Shown here: piece by piece, positions 8,449-16,890 of the stretch | Layout of the letters: each line of letters opens with the position of its first letter | Numbering within the stretch: the first letter of the stretch is position 1 | From: Oceanicaulis sp052055585 | GTDB taxonomy: Bacteria; Pseudomonadota; Alphaproteobacteria; Caulobacterales; Maricaulaceae | DNA: 64,000 nucleotides | Assembly: GCF_052055585.1 (NCBI RefSeq) | Contig: NZ_CP170485.1 | Location: forward strand, 2,046,001-2,110,000 | Reading direction: 5' to 3' | The notes under the pieces: model-generated | The model's database searches: none | What the model was told of the DNA's origin: nothing | Seen by the model: the letters and a program-made list of their open reading frames with translations, nothing else | Made by a program: the position numbers and the translations under genes

Positions 8449-8511
8449 GAGGACGACCTCCCCGCACTCGGGATCAGCATTCGGGACGGCCCGGAACCTG
8501 AAAGGTTTCGG
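8449..8511 (+). promoter_or_regulatory. Guanidine-II (mini-ykkC) riboswitch upstream of gdx
   Basis: Two hairpins with ACGR tetraloops stand 22 bases apart: GAGG-ACGA-CCTC at 8449-8460 and CGGG-ACGG-CCCG at 8482-8493. Paired ACGR-loop hairpins are the defining feature of the guanidine-II class, whose two loops bind guanidinium. Right after, 8491-8499 can pair with 8503-8511 (nine pairs, one G-U) around a GAA loop and would bury the Shine-Dalgarno AAAGG (8501-8505) of gdx. That stem shares bases 8491-8493 with the second aptamer hairpin, so ligand binding should free the ribosome site. The gene behind it is a guanidinium exporter, which fits exactly. Confidence 0.92.
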
Positions 8512-8513
8512 CC

Positions 8514-8840
8514 ATGCCGTGGATATATCTGCTGGGCGCAGGGCTTCTTGAAGTGCTCTGGGCGAGCATGATGAAACAGTCAGACGGACTGACCCGCCCC
8601 GTCCCGACACTGATCATGCTGGTGAGCATGGTGGCGAGCTTCGCGCTGCTGACGCTGGCCCTGCGTACCCTGCCGCTCGGCACGGGCTATGCCGTGTGGA
8701 CCGGAATTGGCGCCGTAGGGGCCTTCATAGTCGGCATTATCGCGTTTGGCGACGCTCTGACACTCGGGCGCGTCCTGAGCGCGACGTTGATCCTGGCGGG
8801 CATTGTCGGCCTGAAACTCTCGACCGACAACGCCCACTAG
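8514..8840 (+). CDS. gdx: SMR-family guanidinium exporter (SugE/Gdx)
   Basis: This is a four-helix small multidrug resistance protein of 108 residues, the normal size. The glutamate of helix 1 is in GAGLLEVLWASMMKQSDG, and the LPLGTGYAVWTGIGAVG loop-helix is characteristic of the SugE/Gdx branch rather than EmrE. Members of this branch export guanidinium in exchange for protons as antiparallel dimers in the inner membrane. The ATG at 8514 follows AAAGG by eight bases, and the site is predicted to be controlled by the guanidine-II riboswitch immediately upstream. It ends 8 bp from the convergent acyl-CoA dehydrogenase. Confidence 0.93.
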   Translation: MPWIYLLGAGLLEVLWASMMKQSDGLTRPVPTLIMLVSMVASFALLTLALRTLPLGTGYAVWTGIGAVGAFIVGIIAFGDALTLGRVLSATLILAGIVGLKLSTDNAH

Positions 8841-8847
8841 ATCCCGA

Positions 8848-10632
8848 TCAGACGCTTTCGAGCACGGCTTCGCCCGGCGCGAACAACGGGTCGTAGCCGA
8901 TCTTGATTTCGCCGAGCAGGCCCTTGGCGCCGGTCAGCACGCTCTGGGCGAAGACATTGGCGATGGCGATGCGCGCCTGCGCGTAACTGTCATCGCCATC
9001 GGCTTCCTTGAGCTTGCGCTGGGCGGCGACCGCGCCCACGCACAACAGCCAGCCGCCCGTTACATCACCGGCGAGCTGGAGATAGGCGGTGGCGCCGGCA
9101 AGCCGGTCCGCATCAGACGCGCCCAGCATGAAGGCGGTCGCCTCTTCCAGCGCGTCACAGGCAGGCTTCAGCGCTTCGGCGAGAACCGGCAGTTCAGGGT
9201 TTGAGCTGGTGATGCAGTCCTCGATGGTCTGACGCACATCCTCGATCAGCTCGCCCATGGCGGTCCCGCCATCGCGCGCCAGCTTGCGGCCTACAAGGTC
9301 GATGGCCTGAATGCCGTTCGTGCCTTCATAGATCGGGGTGATACGGGCATCGCGCAGATGCTGGGCGGCGCCCGTTTCTTCGATGAAGCCCATGCCGCCA
9401 TGAACCTGAACGCCCATGGAAGCGACCTCGACACCCATATCGGTGCACCAGGCCTTGGCGATCGGGATCATCAGATCTTCGCGACGCTTGGACCAGGCCT
9501 TCTCGTCGGCGTCATCATTATGCTCACCGAGATCAGCCTCGACCGCGGCGTGGAAGCAGATCGCACGACCCGCTTCGATCTTGGCCTTCATCACCGCCAG
9601 GGAGCGACGCACATCAGGATGGTGGATGATGGCGTGCGGGCCATGATCGTCCATATTGATAGCGCGGCCCTGCTTGCGATCCTTGGCGTAGGCCAGCGCG
9701 TGCTGATAGGCGCGCTCGGCGATGCCGACCCCCTGCACGCCCACATTCAGGCGCGCCGAGTTCATCATGATGAACATGGCGGCCATGCCCTTGAACTCGT
9801 CGCCCAGCAGCCAGCCTTTGGCGCCGTCATATTCCATGGTGCAGGTGGGCGAGCCGTGAATACCCATCTTGTGTTCAAGCCCGATCGCCTGAACCGTATT
9901 GCGCTCGCCCGGGGCGCCATCCGCATCGGGGATGAATTTCGGCACGATGAACAGCGAGATGCCCTTGGTGCCCGGCGCCCCGTCCGGCGTGCGAGCCAGC
10001 ACCAGGTGGATGATGTTCTCGGCGCAGTCGTGCTCACCCCAGGTGATGAAGATCTTCTGGCCTGAAATGGCCCAGGAGCCGTCGCCATTGGGCTCGGCCT
10101 TGGTGCGCAGCGCGCCTACATCGGACCCGGCGCCCGGCTCGGTCAGGTTCATGGTCGCGGACCATTCGCCCGACAGGATCTTGCCCAGATAAAGTTCGCG
10201 CTGCTCTTCAGAGCCGACGGCGATGAGCGATTCAATCGCGCCAAAGGACAGCATCGGGCCCAGGCCGAAGGCCATGTTGGCTGATTGCAGCATCTCCATC
10301 AGCGCGCAACCCAGCGCCTTGGGCAGGCCCATGCCGCCCATATCGGTGGGAAATTGCAAACCCTGCCAGCCGCCTTCAACAAACTGGGCATAGGCCTCCC
10401 TGAAGCCGTCCGGCGTCGTCACTTCGCCATCCTTCAGGGTGCAGCCCTGCTGGTCGCCGGAGCGATTGATCGGCCCCAGCACGTCGTTGGCGAGCTTGGC
10501 GGCCTCATCCAGAATGGCGGGCGTCAGGTCCGAGGAGAATTCCGGAAACGCGCCTGTGGCGTTCACGCTGTCGAGCGCAGCAACTTCTTCCAGGGCGAAA
10601 CGGATATCGCGAACCGGGGCGCGGTAGCTCAT
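8848..10632 (-). CDS. Acyl-CoA dehydrogenase, large C-terminally extended type
   Basis: This FAD flavoenzyme of 594 residues oxidises acyl-CoA thioesters and passes electrons to ETF. FAD and substrate motifs are present: MNLTEPGAGSDVGALRT near residue 160 and SGQKIFITWGEHD near 190. The catalytic base lies in RITPIYEGTNGIQAIDLVGRK near 425, and VHGGMGFIEE precedes it. The C-terminal 130-residue extension is typical of the family that includes DmdC (methylmercaptopropionyl-CoA dehydrogenase) and related fatty acyl-CoA dehydrogenases. I cannot tell substrates apart by eye. The ETF-ubiquinone oxidoreductase at the right end of the window is its likely electron sink. Confidence 0.9.
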   Translation of the reverse strand: MSYRAPVRDIRFALEEVAALDSVNATGAFPEFSSDLTPAILDEAAKLANDVLGPINRSGDQQGCTLKDGEVTTPDGFREAYAQFVEGGWQGLQFPTDMGGMGLPKALGCALMEMLQSANMAFGLGPMLSFGAIESLIAVGSEEQRELYLGKILSGEWSATMNLTEPGAGSDVGALRTKAEPNGDGSWAISGQKIFITWGEHDCAENIIHLVLARTPDGAPGTKGISLFIVPKFIPDADGAPGERNTVQAIGLEHKMGIHGSPTCTMEYDGAKGWLLGDEFKGMAAMFIMMNSARLNVGVQGVGIAERAYQHALAYAKDRKQGRAINMDDHGPHAIIHHPDVRRSLAVMKAKIEAGRAICFHAAVEADLGEHNDDADEKAWSKRREDLMIPIAKAWCTDMGVEVASMGVQVHGGMGFIEETGAAQHLRDARITPIYEGTNGIQAIDLVGRKLARDGGTAMGELIEDVRQTIEDCITSSNPELPVLAEALKPACDALEEATAFMLGASDADRLAGATAYLQLAGDVTGGWLLCVGAVAAQRKLKEADGDDSYAQARIAIANVFAQSVLTGAKGLLGEIKIGYDPLFAPGEAVLESV

Positions 10633-10998
10633 GGTGAGGTTTCCCTTCCAGCATCAGATTTGGTCCGAACATAGCGCGTTTGCTGCAAAGCGGGAGTCAG
10701 CTGTCTGGGTTTTGGGCAGGACCGCGTGTCGCATGGCGGCTCAGGATCACGGACTCGACCTGCACTCCAGCCTCTCCAGCATGCTGCACATGCGCAAGCC
10801 GGGCCGCGAACGCCCGGGAAACACAGTTATCCGGCGCGCGCTCTAATCGCCGTTCGGTCCAGCCTGTATGGGTATCCGGCAACCCGGACAAAAGACCACA
10901 CATTTTTCGGGGTTGATCCGCTTCCCCGAATTCATAACCGCTATAGACTGAGTATTCATACCGTAGCGGAGCGTTTCCGCTTCTGACTGGAGTAGGTC
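10633..10998. promoter_or_regulatory. Intergenic region between divergent acyl-CoA dehydrogenase and cytochrome b561
   Basis: These 366 bp separate two divergent genes and should hold both promoters. Short frames here show no family features on either strand. A small hairpin (AGCGGA/TCCGCT around 10965-10981) sits just before the cytochrome b561 ribosome site. I do not see a convincing promoter pair or a gene. Confidence 0.4.
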
Positions 10999-11604
10999 AT
11001 GACCACCGCAACCGCGTCCTCGCGTTACACCACCGTCGCCATCATCCTGCACTGGCTGATCGCGGCCATGCTGATCAGCCTGATCTTCGTGGGCTGGTGG
11101 ATGGAAGATCTGGGCGCCGCCGCGCGCGCCGGCGAAGTCAGCTTCGACTTCACCCGGGGCGTCTACAACTGGCACAAGACCGCCGGCATTCTGGTCCTGG
11201 TGCTCTCGCTGGTGCGTCTGGGCTGGCGCCTGACCCACCCCGCTCCGGCTCTGCCTTCCGGCATGAAGCCCTGGGAAGCCTTTGCAGCCAAGGCCATCCA
11301 CAAGCTGTTCTATGTGGTGATGATCGGCCTGCCGCTGATTGGCTGGCTCATGGTGTCCAACAGCTCGCTGCCGACGCGCCTGTTCAACATCGAAGGCTTC
11401 AACCTGCCCGGCCTTCCGGTGCCTGACAGCGAGTTCCTGCATGAAGCGCTTGAGAGCGCGCACGGCGCCGGCGCCTGGGTGATCATCGTCCTGCTGGCCC
11501 TGCACGCCGGCGCGGCGCTCAAGCACCACATCATCGAGCGCGATGGCGTGCTGACCCGCATGCTGCCGTTCGTGAACGTGCCCAAGCAGAACGTCGAGGA
11601 CTGA
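10999..11604 (+). CDS. Cytochrome b561 family protein
   Basis: A four-helix di-heme b-type cytochrome of the inner membrane, 201 residues. Histidines that could ligate heme are visible in AIILHWLIAAML (about 18), RGVYNWHKTAGILVLV (about 57), AIHKLFYVVMIGLPLIGWLM (about 99) and ALHAGAALKHH (about 170). Cytochromes of this type carry electrons from the quinone pool to periplasmic partners. It is followed after 116 bp by a periplasmic YceI protein, a lipid/isoprenoid-binding partner commonly found next to b561 proteins, so I infer they work together. It starts at 10999 after a GGAG-type ribosome site. Confidence 0.93.
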   Translation: MTTATASSRYTTVAIILHWLIAAMLISLIFVGWWMEDLGAAARAGEVSFDFTRGVYNWHKTAGILVLVLSLVRLGWRLTHPAPALPSGMKPWEAFAAKAIHKLFYVVMIGLPLIGWLMVSNSSLPTRLFNIEGFNLPGLPVPDSEFLHEALESAHGAGAWVIIVLLALHAGAALKHHIIERDGVLTRMLPFVNVPKQNVED

Positions 11605-11720
11605 TCCTTTCCGTTCCGGAAGCAGCTCCTTTCGTGAAGCGCGGCTTGTTTGCCCGTCCCGCCATCGTATCTGTGTGGCCAAAAGCGCGGCATTCAGCCC
11701 GCTTCGCAAAGGAGGCTCTT

Positions 11721-12275
11721 ATGCGTACGCTTTCCATGATCGCCCCGCTCGCCGCCGCCCTGGCTCTGAGCGCCCCCGCCCTGGCTCAGGACTGGATTCT
11801 TGATGCAGAGGCCAGCCAGATCCGCTTTGAAACCCAGGCGTTCGGCGGATCGATTGAAGGGGCTTTCGAGGCCTTTTCCGCAGACATCACGCTGGACCCG
11901 GACAATCTGGACGCCGCGCATATCCACGCCGTGGTCCAGACGGGCTCTGCTGTGATCGATAATGCCGAGTATCTCGACACCCTGCGTGGCCGCGCCGGTT
12001 TGAACATTTCCAGATTCCCCGAGGCGGTCTTTGACTCAAGCCGCATTACCCGCGAAGGCGAGACCTATCGCGCAGAGGGCGCCCTGACGATCAAGGGCGA
12101 AGAGAACCCGGCGGTTCTCACCTTCACCCTCGACATCGAGGGCGACCGGGCCGTCGCGGATGGCCAGTTGCAGGTGATGAGCCGGAGCTTCGGCGTGGGC
12201 GCCAATGACTGGGATGGCGCGGGTGAAGAGGTCGCGCTTTCGCTTCACATCGAGGCCGACGCCGCGCAGCGCTAA
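11721..12275 (+). CDS. YceI-family periplasmic lipid-binding protein
   Basis: The 184-residue precursor has a clear signal peptide, MRTLSMIAPLAAALALSAPALAQ, with cleavage after ALA at about residue 22. The mature part is a lipocalin-like beta barrel: WILDAEASQIRFETQAFGGSIEGAF, FSADITLDPDNL, LRGRAGLNISRFPEAVFDS and the ADGQLQVMSRSFGVGAND block are YceI hallmarks. Homologues bind polyisoprenoids or amphiphiles. The ATG at 11721 has a strong AAAGGAGG site; a longer frame opens upstream but lacks the signal. Its pairing with cytochrome b561 suggests a role in handling isoprenoid quinones or oxidative stress; that is inference. Confidence 0.92.
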   Translation: MRTLSMIAPLAAALALSAPALAQDWILDAEASQIRFETQAFGGSIEGAFEAFSADITLDPDNLDAAHIHAVVQTGSAVIDNAEYLDTLRGRAGLNISRFPEAVFDSSRITREGETYRAEGALTIKGEENPAVLTFTLDIEGDRAVADGQLQVMSRSFGVGANDWDGAGEEVALSLHIEADAAQR

Positions 12276-12312
12276 GATTGCGCCGTTTCCGGGGCGGAGC
12301 TACCTAACAGGC

Positions 12313-13296
12313 ATGACCCGCCCCGCCCTCCCCTCCAATACGCCGATCCTGAGCGCGACTGATCTCGCCGCGCTCGACGAGGCCGCGCGCATCCTCAAAG
12401 CGGGCGGCTGTGTGGCGGTTCCGACCGAGACCGTTTACGGGCTGGCCTGTGACGCCACCCATGCGGAAGCGGTGGCTGGCGTCTATGAGGCCAAGGGCCG
12501 CCCCAGCTTCAATCCCCTGATCTGCCATGTGGACACGATCGAGCGCGCTCGATCCCTGATCGCCCTCGATAGCGCAGGCGAGCAGCTCGCCGACGCCTTC
12601 TGGCCCGGCCCGCTGACGCTCGTGGCGCGCAGACGCACGCCCTCGCCGGTCAGCGACCTCGCTGCAGCGGGGCTCGACAGCCTGGCGGTCCGGCTGCCGA
12701 AATCTGACGCCCTGCGCGCGCTTGTCGCCAAACTCGATGCGCCGCTGGCGGCGCCCAGCGCCAATGCGTCAGGCACGATCAGTCCGACCACCGCCCAGCA
12801 TGTGAAAGACAGCCTGAACGGCCGCATTCACCTCATCCTTGATGGCGGGCCCTGCCCGGTCGGCGTGGAGAGCACCATCGTTTCACTACTTGAGCCCGGC
12901 TCACCCGCGATTCTGCGTCCGGGCGGGGTTGCGCGTGAAGCGCTGGAAACGGTCTGCGGCGGGCTTGATCACACAGAAGTGACGAATCACTCCGCCCCCA
13001 CCTCACCGGGTCAGCTCACCAGCCACTACGCGCCCAACGCGCATGTGCGATTGAACGCAACCGGGCCGCAAGTCGGCGAAGCCTATTTGGGGTTTGGCGC
13101 GCAACCAGAGCGCGATGATCTTGTATTTTTTAATCTTTCTCAAAAGGGCGACCTAGTCGAGGCCGCTTCGAATCTGTTTACTGGGCTACGCTGGCTGGAT
13201 TCACTCAGCGACCGCATCGCTGTCGCCCCCATTCCTGAAACAGGTCTGGGCGAAGCGATAAACGACCGCCTCAGACGTGCGGCTGCAGAGCGTTAG
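12313..13296 (+). CDS. sua5: L-threonylcarbamoyladenylate synthase (Sua5/YrdC type)
   Basis: It makes threonylcarbamoyl-AMP from threonine, bicarbonate and ATP, the first step of t6A37 modification of ANN-decoding tRNAs. The YrdC domain spans about residues 20-205, with KAGGCVAVPTETVYGLACDA, KGRPSFNPLICH and the LAAPSANASGTISPTTAQHV block. A C-terminal Sua5 domain follows, linked by LRPGGVAREALE and SPGQLTSHYAPNAHVRL. The 327 residues indicate the Sua5 form rather than the short TsaC. The ATG at 12313 gives the normal N-terminus. Part of the C-terminal domain around 13110-13180 is locally AT-richer. The partner TsaD is not in the window. Confidence 0.94.
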   Translation: MTRPALPSNTPILSATDLAALDEAARILKAGGCVAVPTETVYGLACDATHAEAVAGVYEAKGRPSFNPLICHVDTIERARSLIALDSAGEQLADAFWPGPLTLVARRRTPSPVSDLAAAGLDSLAVRLPKSDALRALVAKLDAPLAAPSANASGTISPTTAQHVKDSLNGRIHLILDGGPCPVGVESTIVSLLEPGSPAILRPGGVAREALETVCGGLDHTEVTNHSAPTSPGQLTSHYAPNAHVRLNATGPQVGEAYLGFGAQPERDDLVFFNLSQKGDLVEAASNLFTGLRWLDSLSDRIAVAPIPETGLGEAINDRLRRAAAER

Positions 13297-13346
13297 AACA
13301 ACTGCTCAAGGTTGCATTCAGACTCTGGATGATAAATACGCTCGCC

Positions 13347-13670
13347 ATGAACAACGGTCTTTACATCGCCTCTTTCCGCACCCCGCTGGATGACGCCAAG
13401 GGCGTGATCATGATCCAGGACCAGAAGGTCATGGGCGGGGATTCCGGTATGTTTTACGTCGGCACGGTGTCCGGCCCCGACAATGATCTTCAGGTGAAGA
13501 TGGTCGTGACCAACCATGACCCGTCGCGATTGTCCGTGTTTGGCGAGTTCGACAAGTTCGCGCTCACCCTGACCGGCAAGCGCGAAGGCGACGCCTATGT
13601 CTTCCAGGGCCGTGCGGACGCCGCACCGTCCATGCGCTTTGAAGCCGTACTGGAAAAAGCCGCAGATTAG
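13347..13670 (+). CDS. GrlR-like small protein
   Basis: A protein of 107 residues opening with NNGLYIASFRTPLDDAKGVIMIQDQKVMGGDSGMFYVGTV, which matches the fold-defining start of the GrlR family (negative regulator of the Ler/LEE locus in enterobacteria), here in a free-living alphaproteobacterium. Such homologues are widespread outside pathogens and their role is unknown; a lipocalin-like beta barrel is likely. I use the second ATG at 13347 because the family starts with M-x-NGLY; the first ATG at 13329 would add six residues, and neither has a clear ribosome site. Confidence 0.75.
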   Translation: MNNGLYIASFRTPLDDAKGVIMIQDQKVMGGDSGMFYVGTVSGPDNDLQVKMVVTNHDPSRLSVFGEFDKFALTLTGKREGDAYVFQGRADAAPSMRFEAVLEKAAD

Positions 13671-13729
13671 TCGCGAACGCGGCGCATCGGCTCTTGTTCT
13701 ATTCAATGCGGCGGTTGCACACTGCCGCC

Positions 13730-15130
13730 ATGAGCACGAACACCCTCTCCCAGATCAAAGCCGCCCTCGACCCCAAAGCCTGGAGCGAGGATCCTGACGA
13801 GCTCGCCCCGCATGTGCGTGACTGGCGCGGGCGTTATCAGGGCGCCTCGCCGCTCCTGCTCAAACCGTCTACGACGGATGAGGTGAGCCGCATCCTGTCG
13901 CTGTGCAATGCGGGCGGCGTGACCGTCATCCCGCAAAGCGGCAATACGGGGCTGGTCGGCGGTTCGACGCCTCAGGGCGAGGTGGTGCTGTCGCTCAAGC
14001 GGATGAACCAGATCCGCACCATCGATACAGACAACGACTCCCTGACCTGTGAGGCGGGCGCCATTCTGGAAAGCGTGCAGGACGCCGCCAAGGCGCGCGG
14101 CAAGCTGTTCCCGCTGTCTCTGGGCGCGCAAGGCTCGGCGATGATTGGCGGGTTGATCTCCACCAATGCCGGCGGCGTGCATGTTTTGCGCTATGGCATG
14201 ATGCGCGAGCTGGTGCTGGGGCTTGAAGCCGTGCTGCCCGATGGCCGCGTCCTGTCGGACCTGTCCGGTCTGCGCAAGGACAATACGGGCTATGACCTCA
14301 AACAGCTCTTCATCGGGGCGGAAGGCACGCTGGGCGTTGTCACCGCCGCAACGCTGAAGCTGTTCGCGCGCCCTGCCTCCACCGCGGTCGCCATCGCCGC
14401 CGTTGAAAGCCCGGCCCAAGCGGTTGAGCTTCTGGGCCATATGAAAGAAACCACGGGCTCGGTCGCCGCGTTCGAGCTGATGCCGAAGATCGGGCTCGAT
14501 CTCGCCGTGCATCACCTGCCCGGCGCGCGCCATCCGCTGGATTCAGACCCCGCCTGGACCGTGCTGATCGAGCTGGTGAGCCCGGAAACAGACCGCGCCC
14601 AGTCCCTGATGGAAAGCGCGCTGGAGACCGCCTTTGAAAAGGGCCTCGTCTCGGATGCCGCTTTGGCGCAGACCGAAGCGCAAATGGCCGAGTTCTGGGC
14701 CCTGCGCGAGGGCATTCCCGAAGCGGAGAAAGCCCATGGCAAGGCCGCCAAGCACGATGTCTCCGTGCCGGTCTCGCGCATGCCCGCCTTCATGGAGGAA
14801 GCGACCGCGAAAGCCGAAGCCATGCTGCCCGAAGCCCTGATCATCGCGTTCGGCCATGTGGGCGACGGCAATGTCCATTTCAACGTGGCCCGCAAAACGC
14901 CCGGCTCGGGCGATGATTTCGTGGCGAGCTGCGCCCCGGTCACTGAAGCCATCTATGATCTGGTGGACAAGCATGGCGGCTCGATCAGCGCCGAGCACGG
15001 CGTAGGCGTTCTCAAGCGCGAGGAGCTGGCCCGGCGCAAGCCCGTCGAAGTGGCCGTGATGCGCGCCATCAAACAGACGCTCGACCCCAACGCCATCATG
15101 AACCCGCGGATCATGCTGGGTATAGACTGA
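13730..15130 (+). CDS. FAD-linked oxidase, D-2-hydroxyacid dehydrogenase type
   Basis: This is a vanillyl-alcohol-oxidase-fold flavoprotein of 466 residues. The PP-loop IPQSGNTGLVGGSTP near residue 70 binds FAD, with KDNTGYDLKQLFIGAEGTLGVVT near 185 as the second FAD segment. FGHVGDGNVHFNV near 380 and SAEHGVGVLKRE near 425 carry the conserved histidines of the C-terminal cap. The pattern matches D-2-hydroxyglutarate dehydrogenase and D-lactate dehydrogenases of the GlcD/DLD family. The ATG at 13730 (MSTNTLSQIK) is preferred over a start 36 bp upstream. Substrate cannot be assigned; D-2-hydroxyglutarate would fit an organism with serine biosynthesis by SerA. Confidence 0.88.
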   Translation: MSTNTLSQIKAALDPKAWSEDPDELAPHVRDWRGRYQGASPLLLKPSTTDEVSRILSLCNAGGVTVIPQSGNTGLVGGSTPQGEVVLSLKRMNQIRTIDTDNDSLTCEAGAILESVQDAAKARGKLFPLSLGAQGSAMIGGLISTNAGGVHVLRYGMMRELVLGLEAVLPDGRVLSDLSGLRKDNTGYDLKQLFIGAEGTLGVVTAATLKLFARPASTAVAIAAVESPAQAVELLGHMKETTGSVAAFELMPKIGLDLAVHHLPGARHPLDSDPAWTVLIELVSPETDRAQSLMESALETAFEKGLVSDAALAQTEAQMAEFWALREGIPEAEKAHGKAAKHDVSVPVSRMPAFMEEATAKAEAMLPEALIIAFGHVGDGNVHFNVARKTPGSGDDFVASCAPVTEAIYDLVDKHGGSISAEHGVGVLKREELARRKPVEVAVMRAIKQTLDPNAIMNPRIMLGID

Positions 15131-15212
15131 GCCTATGACTCCGACCGGCTAAATTGATTGGCGCCGCAGGGGCTCGGCCCCTATCTCTGCCTCATACCTG
15201 ACGGAGATGCCC

Positions 15213-15992
15213 ATGCTGATTCTGCTTTCGCCCGCCAAAAAGCTCGACTTTTCCGAACGCGGCCATGCCCCGACCGCGACCCGCCCGGCCCTGATGGACC
15301 GGACGAAAGAGCTGTCAAAAACCACGGCGAAGCTGACGGCCTCCAAGATCAAAGCCCTGATGCATCTCAGCGATGATCTGGCCGATCTGAACCGCGAGCG
15401 ATTCAAGGCGTTTGATCCCGACAGCACCGAGGGCCGCCCGGCGGCGATGGCGTTCAATGGCGAGGTCTATTCCGGCCTCGACGCCCCATCCCTCAGCTCT
15501 GAAGACCTGCAATGGGCGCAACAGCGCCTGCGCATACTGTCGGGCCTGTACGGTGTTCTGCGGCCGCTCGACACGGTCCAGCCCTATCGGCTGGAGATGG
15601 GCACGAAGCTGAAAACGCCCAAGGGCGGCAATCTCTATGATTTCTGGGGCGAGGATATCGCCAACCAGCTGAGCGCTGATCTGGAGGGGCATCCGTCCAA
15701 GGCCGTGATCAATCTGGCGTCCAACGAATATTCCAAGGCGGCGAAGCTGAAATCACTGGGCGTTCCGGTGATCAGCGTTGACTTCAAGGAAGAGAAGGAC
15801 GGCCAGCTGCGCGCCCTGATGGTGTTCGCCAAGAAGGCCCGCGGCATGATGGCGCGCTGGATCATCGAGAACCGGATCGAGGACCCCGACCAGCTGCCGC
15901 AGTTCAATGCGGAAGGCTACCGGTTTGATCGTGACGGATCGACGCCGGACAAACTGCTCTTCACCCGCCCGCAACCGCCGAAGAAAAGCTAG
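15213..15992 (+). CDS. yaaA: Peroxide-stress protein YaaA (DUF328)
   Basis: The 259-residue protein begins with MLILLSPAKKLDF, the canonical YaaA start, and keeps FNGEVYSGLDA near 77, LYGVLRPLDTVQPYRLEMG near 110 and VINLASNEYSKA near 165. YaaA lowers intracellular iron during peroxide stress and has a DNA-binding fold. The ATG at 15213 is preferred because the GGAG at 15203-15206 is six bases away, whereas the ATG at 15207 touches it directly. Flanking genes show no stress theme. Confidence 0.92.
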   Translation: MLILLSPAKKLDFSERGHAPTATRPALMDRTKELSKTTAKLTASKIKALMHLSDDLADLNRERFKAFDPDSTEGRPAAMAFNGEVYSGLDAPSLSSEDLQWAQQRLRILSGLYGVLRPLDTVQPYRLEMGTKLKTPKGGNLYDFWGEDIANQLSADLEGHPSKAVINLASNEYSKAAKLKSLGVPVISVDFKEEKDGQLRALMVFAKKARGMMARWIIENRIEDPDQLPQFNAEGYRFDRDGSTPDKLLFTRPQPPKKS

Positions 15993-16087
15993 TCCGCACC
16001 TGATATCAGGAGCGTTCCGGACTTGACGCGGCTACGAAATTCATCACCTGTTGAAGCTCTGCAATCCCCTCTTCTGGAGACCTGTCT

Positions 16088-16888
16088 ATGAGCTCGATCC
16101 GTGTGGACCTGTCCGGCCATGCCGCCGTCATCACCGGCTCTTCATCCGGCATCGGCCTGCATATGGCCGAGGGTCTGGCGGCCAATGGCGCCGATATCGT
16201 GCTCAATGGTCTGGGTGATCCTGATGCGATCGAAGCTGAGCGCAAGCGTCTCGCGGACACCTATGGCGTCAAGGTGCTGTATCACGGCGCCAACATGCTC
16301 AAGCCGGACGAGATCGAGGATCTGATCGCGTTTACGTCGCGGGAGCTGGGCCGTCTCGACATTCTGGTCAACTGCGCCGGCATCCAGCATGTGGCGCCGG
16401 TGGACGAATTCCCCACCGAAAAGTGGGACGCCATTATCGGCATCAACCTCACCAGCGCCTTTCACACGATCAAGCACGCCGTGCCGGTCATGAAGGCTCA
16501 GGGCCGGGGCCGCATCGTCAACATCGCCTCCGCCCACGCCTTGCGCGCCAGCCCGTTCAAAGCGGCCTATGTGTCGGCCAAGCACGGCCTGATGGGGCTG
16601 ACCAAGACGGTCGCGCTGGAAACCGCCGAAGCGGGCATCACGGTGAATTGCATTAATCCGGGCTATGTGAAGACGCCGCTCGTTGAGAACCAGATCGCCG
16701 ACACAGCCAGGGCGCGCGGCATTTCCGAAGAGGAAGTGGTACGCGACGTCATGCTGGCCGCCCAGCCCACCAAGAAGTTCGTCACCTATAGCGAGCTGGT
16801 CGGTGCGCTCCTGTATCTGGTCAGTGATGACGGAGCGAATGTGAACGGCAACGCCATCACCATTGATGGCGGCTGGACCGCCAAATAG
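16088..16888 (+). CDS. bdhA: 3-hydroxybutyrate dehydrogenase
   Basis: An SDR enzyme of 266 residues that interconverts 3-hydroxybutyrate and acetoacetate with NAD, used in polyhydroxybutyrate breakdown. It shows TGSSSGIGLHMAEGLA near residue 17, the NCAGIQHVAPVDEFP segment near 95 that is distinctive of hydroxybutyrate dehydrogenases, catalytic serine in NIASAHALRASPFK and YVSAKHG near 160, and the NCINPGYVKTPLVENQI segment. A patatin-like gene follows after 2 bp on the same strand, and the same pairing with patatin-like phospholipase is common in alphaproteobacteria. Confidence 0.92.
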   Translation: MSSIRVDLSGHAAVITGSSSGIGLHMAEGLAANGADIVLNGLGDPDAIEAERKRLADTYGVKVLYHGANMLKPDEIEDLIAFTSRELGRLDILVNCAGIQHVAPVDEFPTEKWDAIIGINLTSAFHTIKHAVPVMKAQGRGRIVNIASAHALRASPFKAAYVSAKHGLMGLTKTVALETAEAGITVNCINPGYVKTPLVENQIADTARARGISEEEVVRDVMLAAQPTKKFVTYSELVGALLYLVSDDGANVNGNAITIDGGWTAK

Positions 16889-16890
16889 CG

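Noticed and set aside
10631..10986. Three overlapping short frames in the gap between acyl-CoA dehydrogenase and cytochrome b561.
   Set aside because: They overlap one another in different frames, lack ribosome sites and show no recognisable protein features; the gap is better read as promoter DNA.
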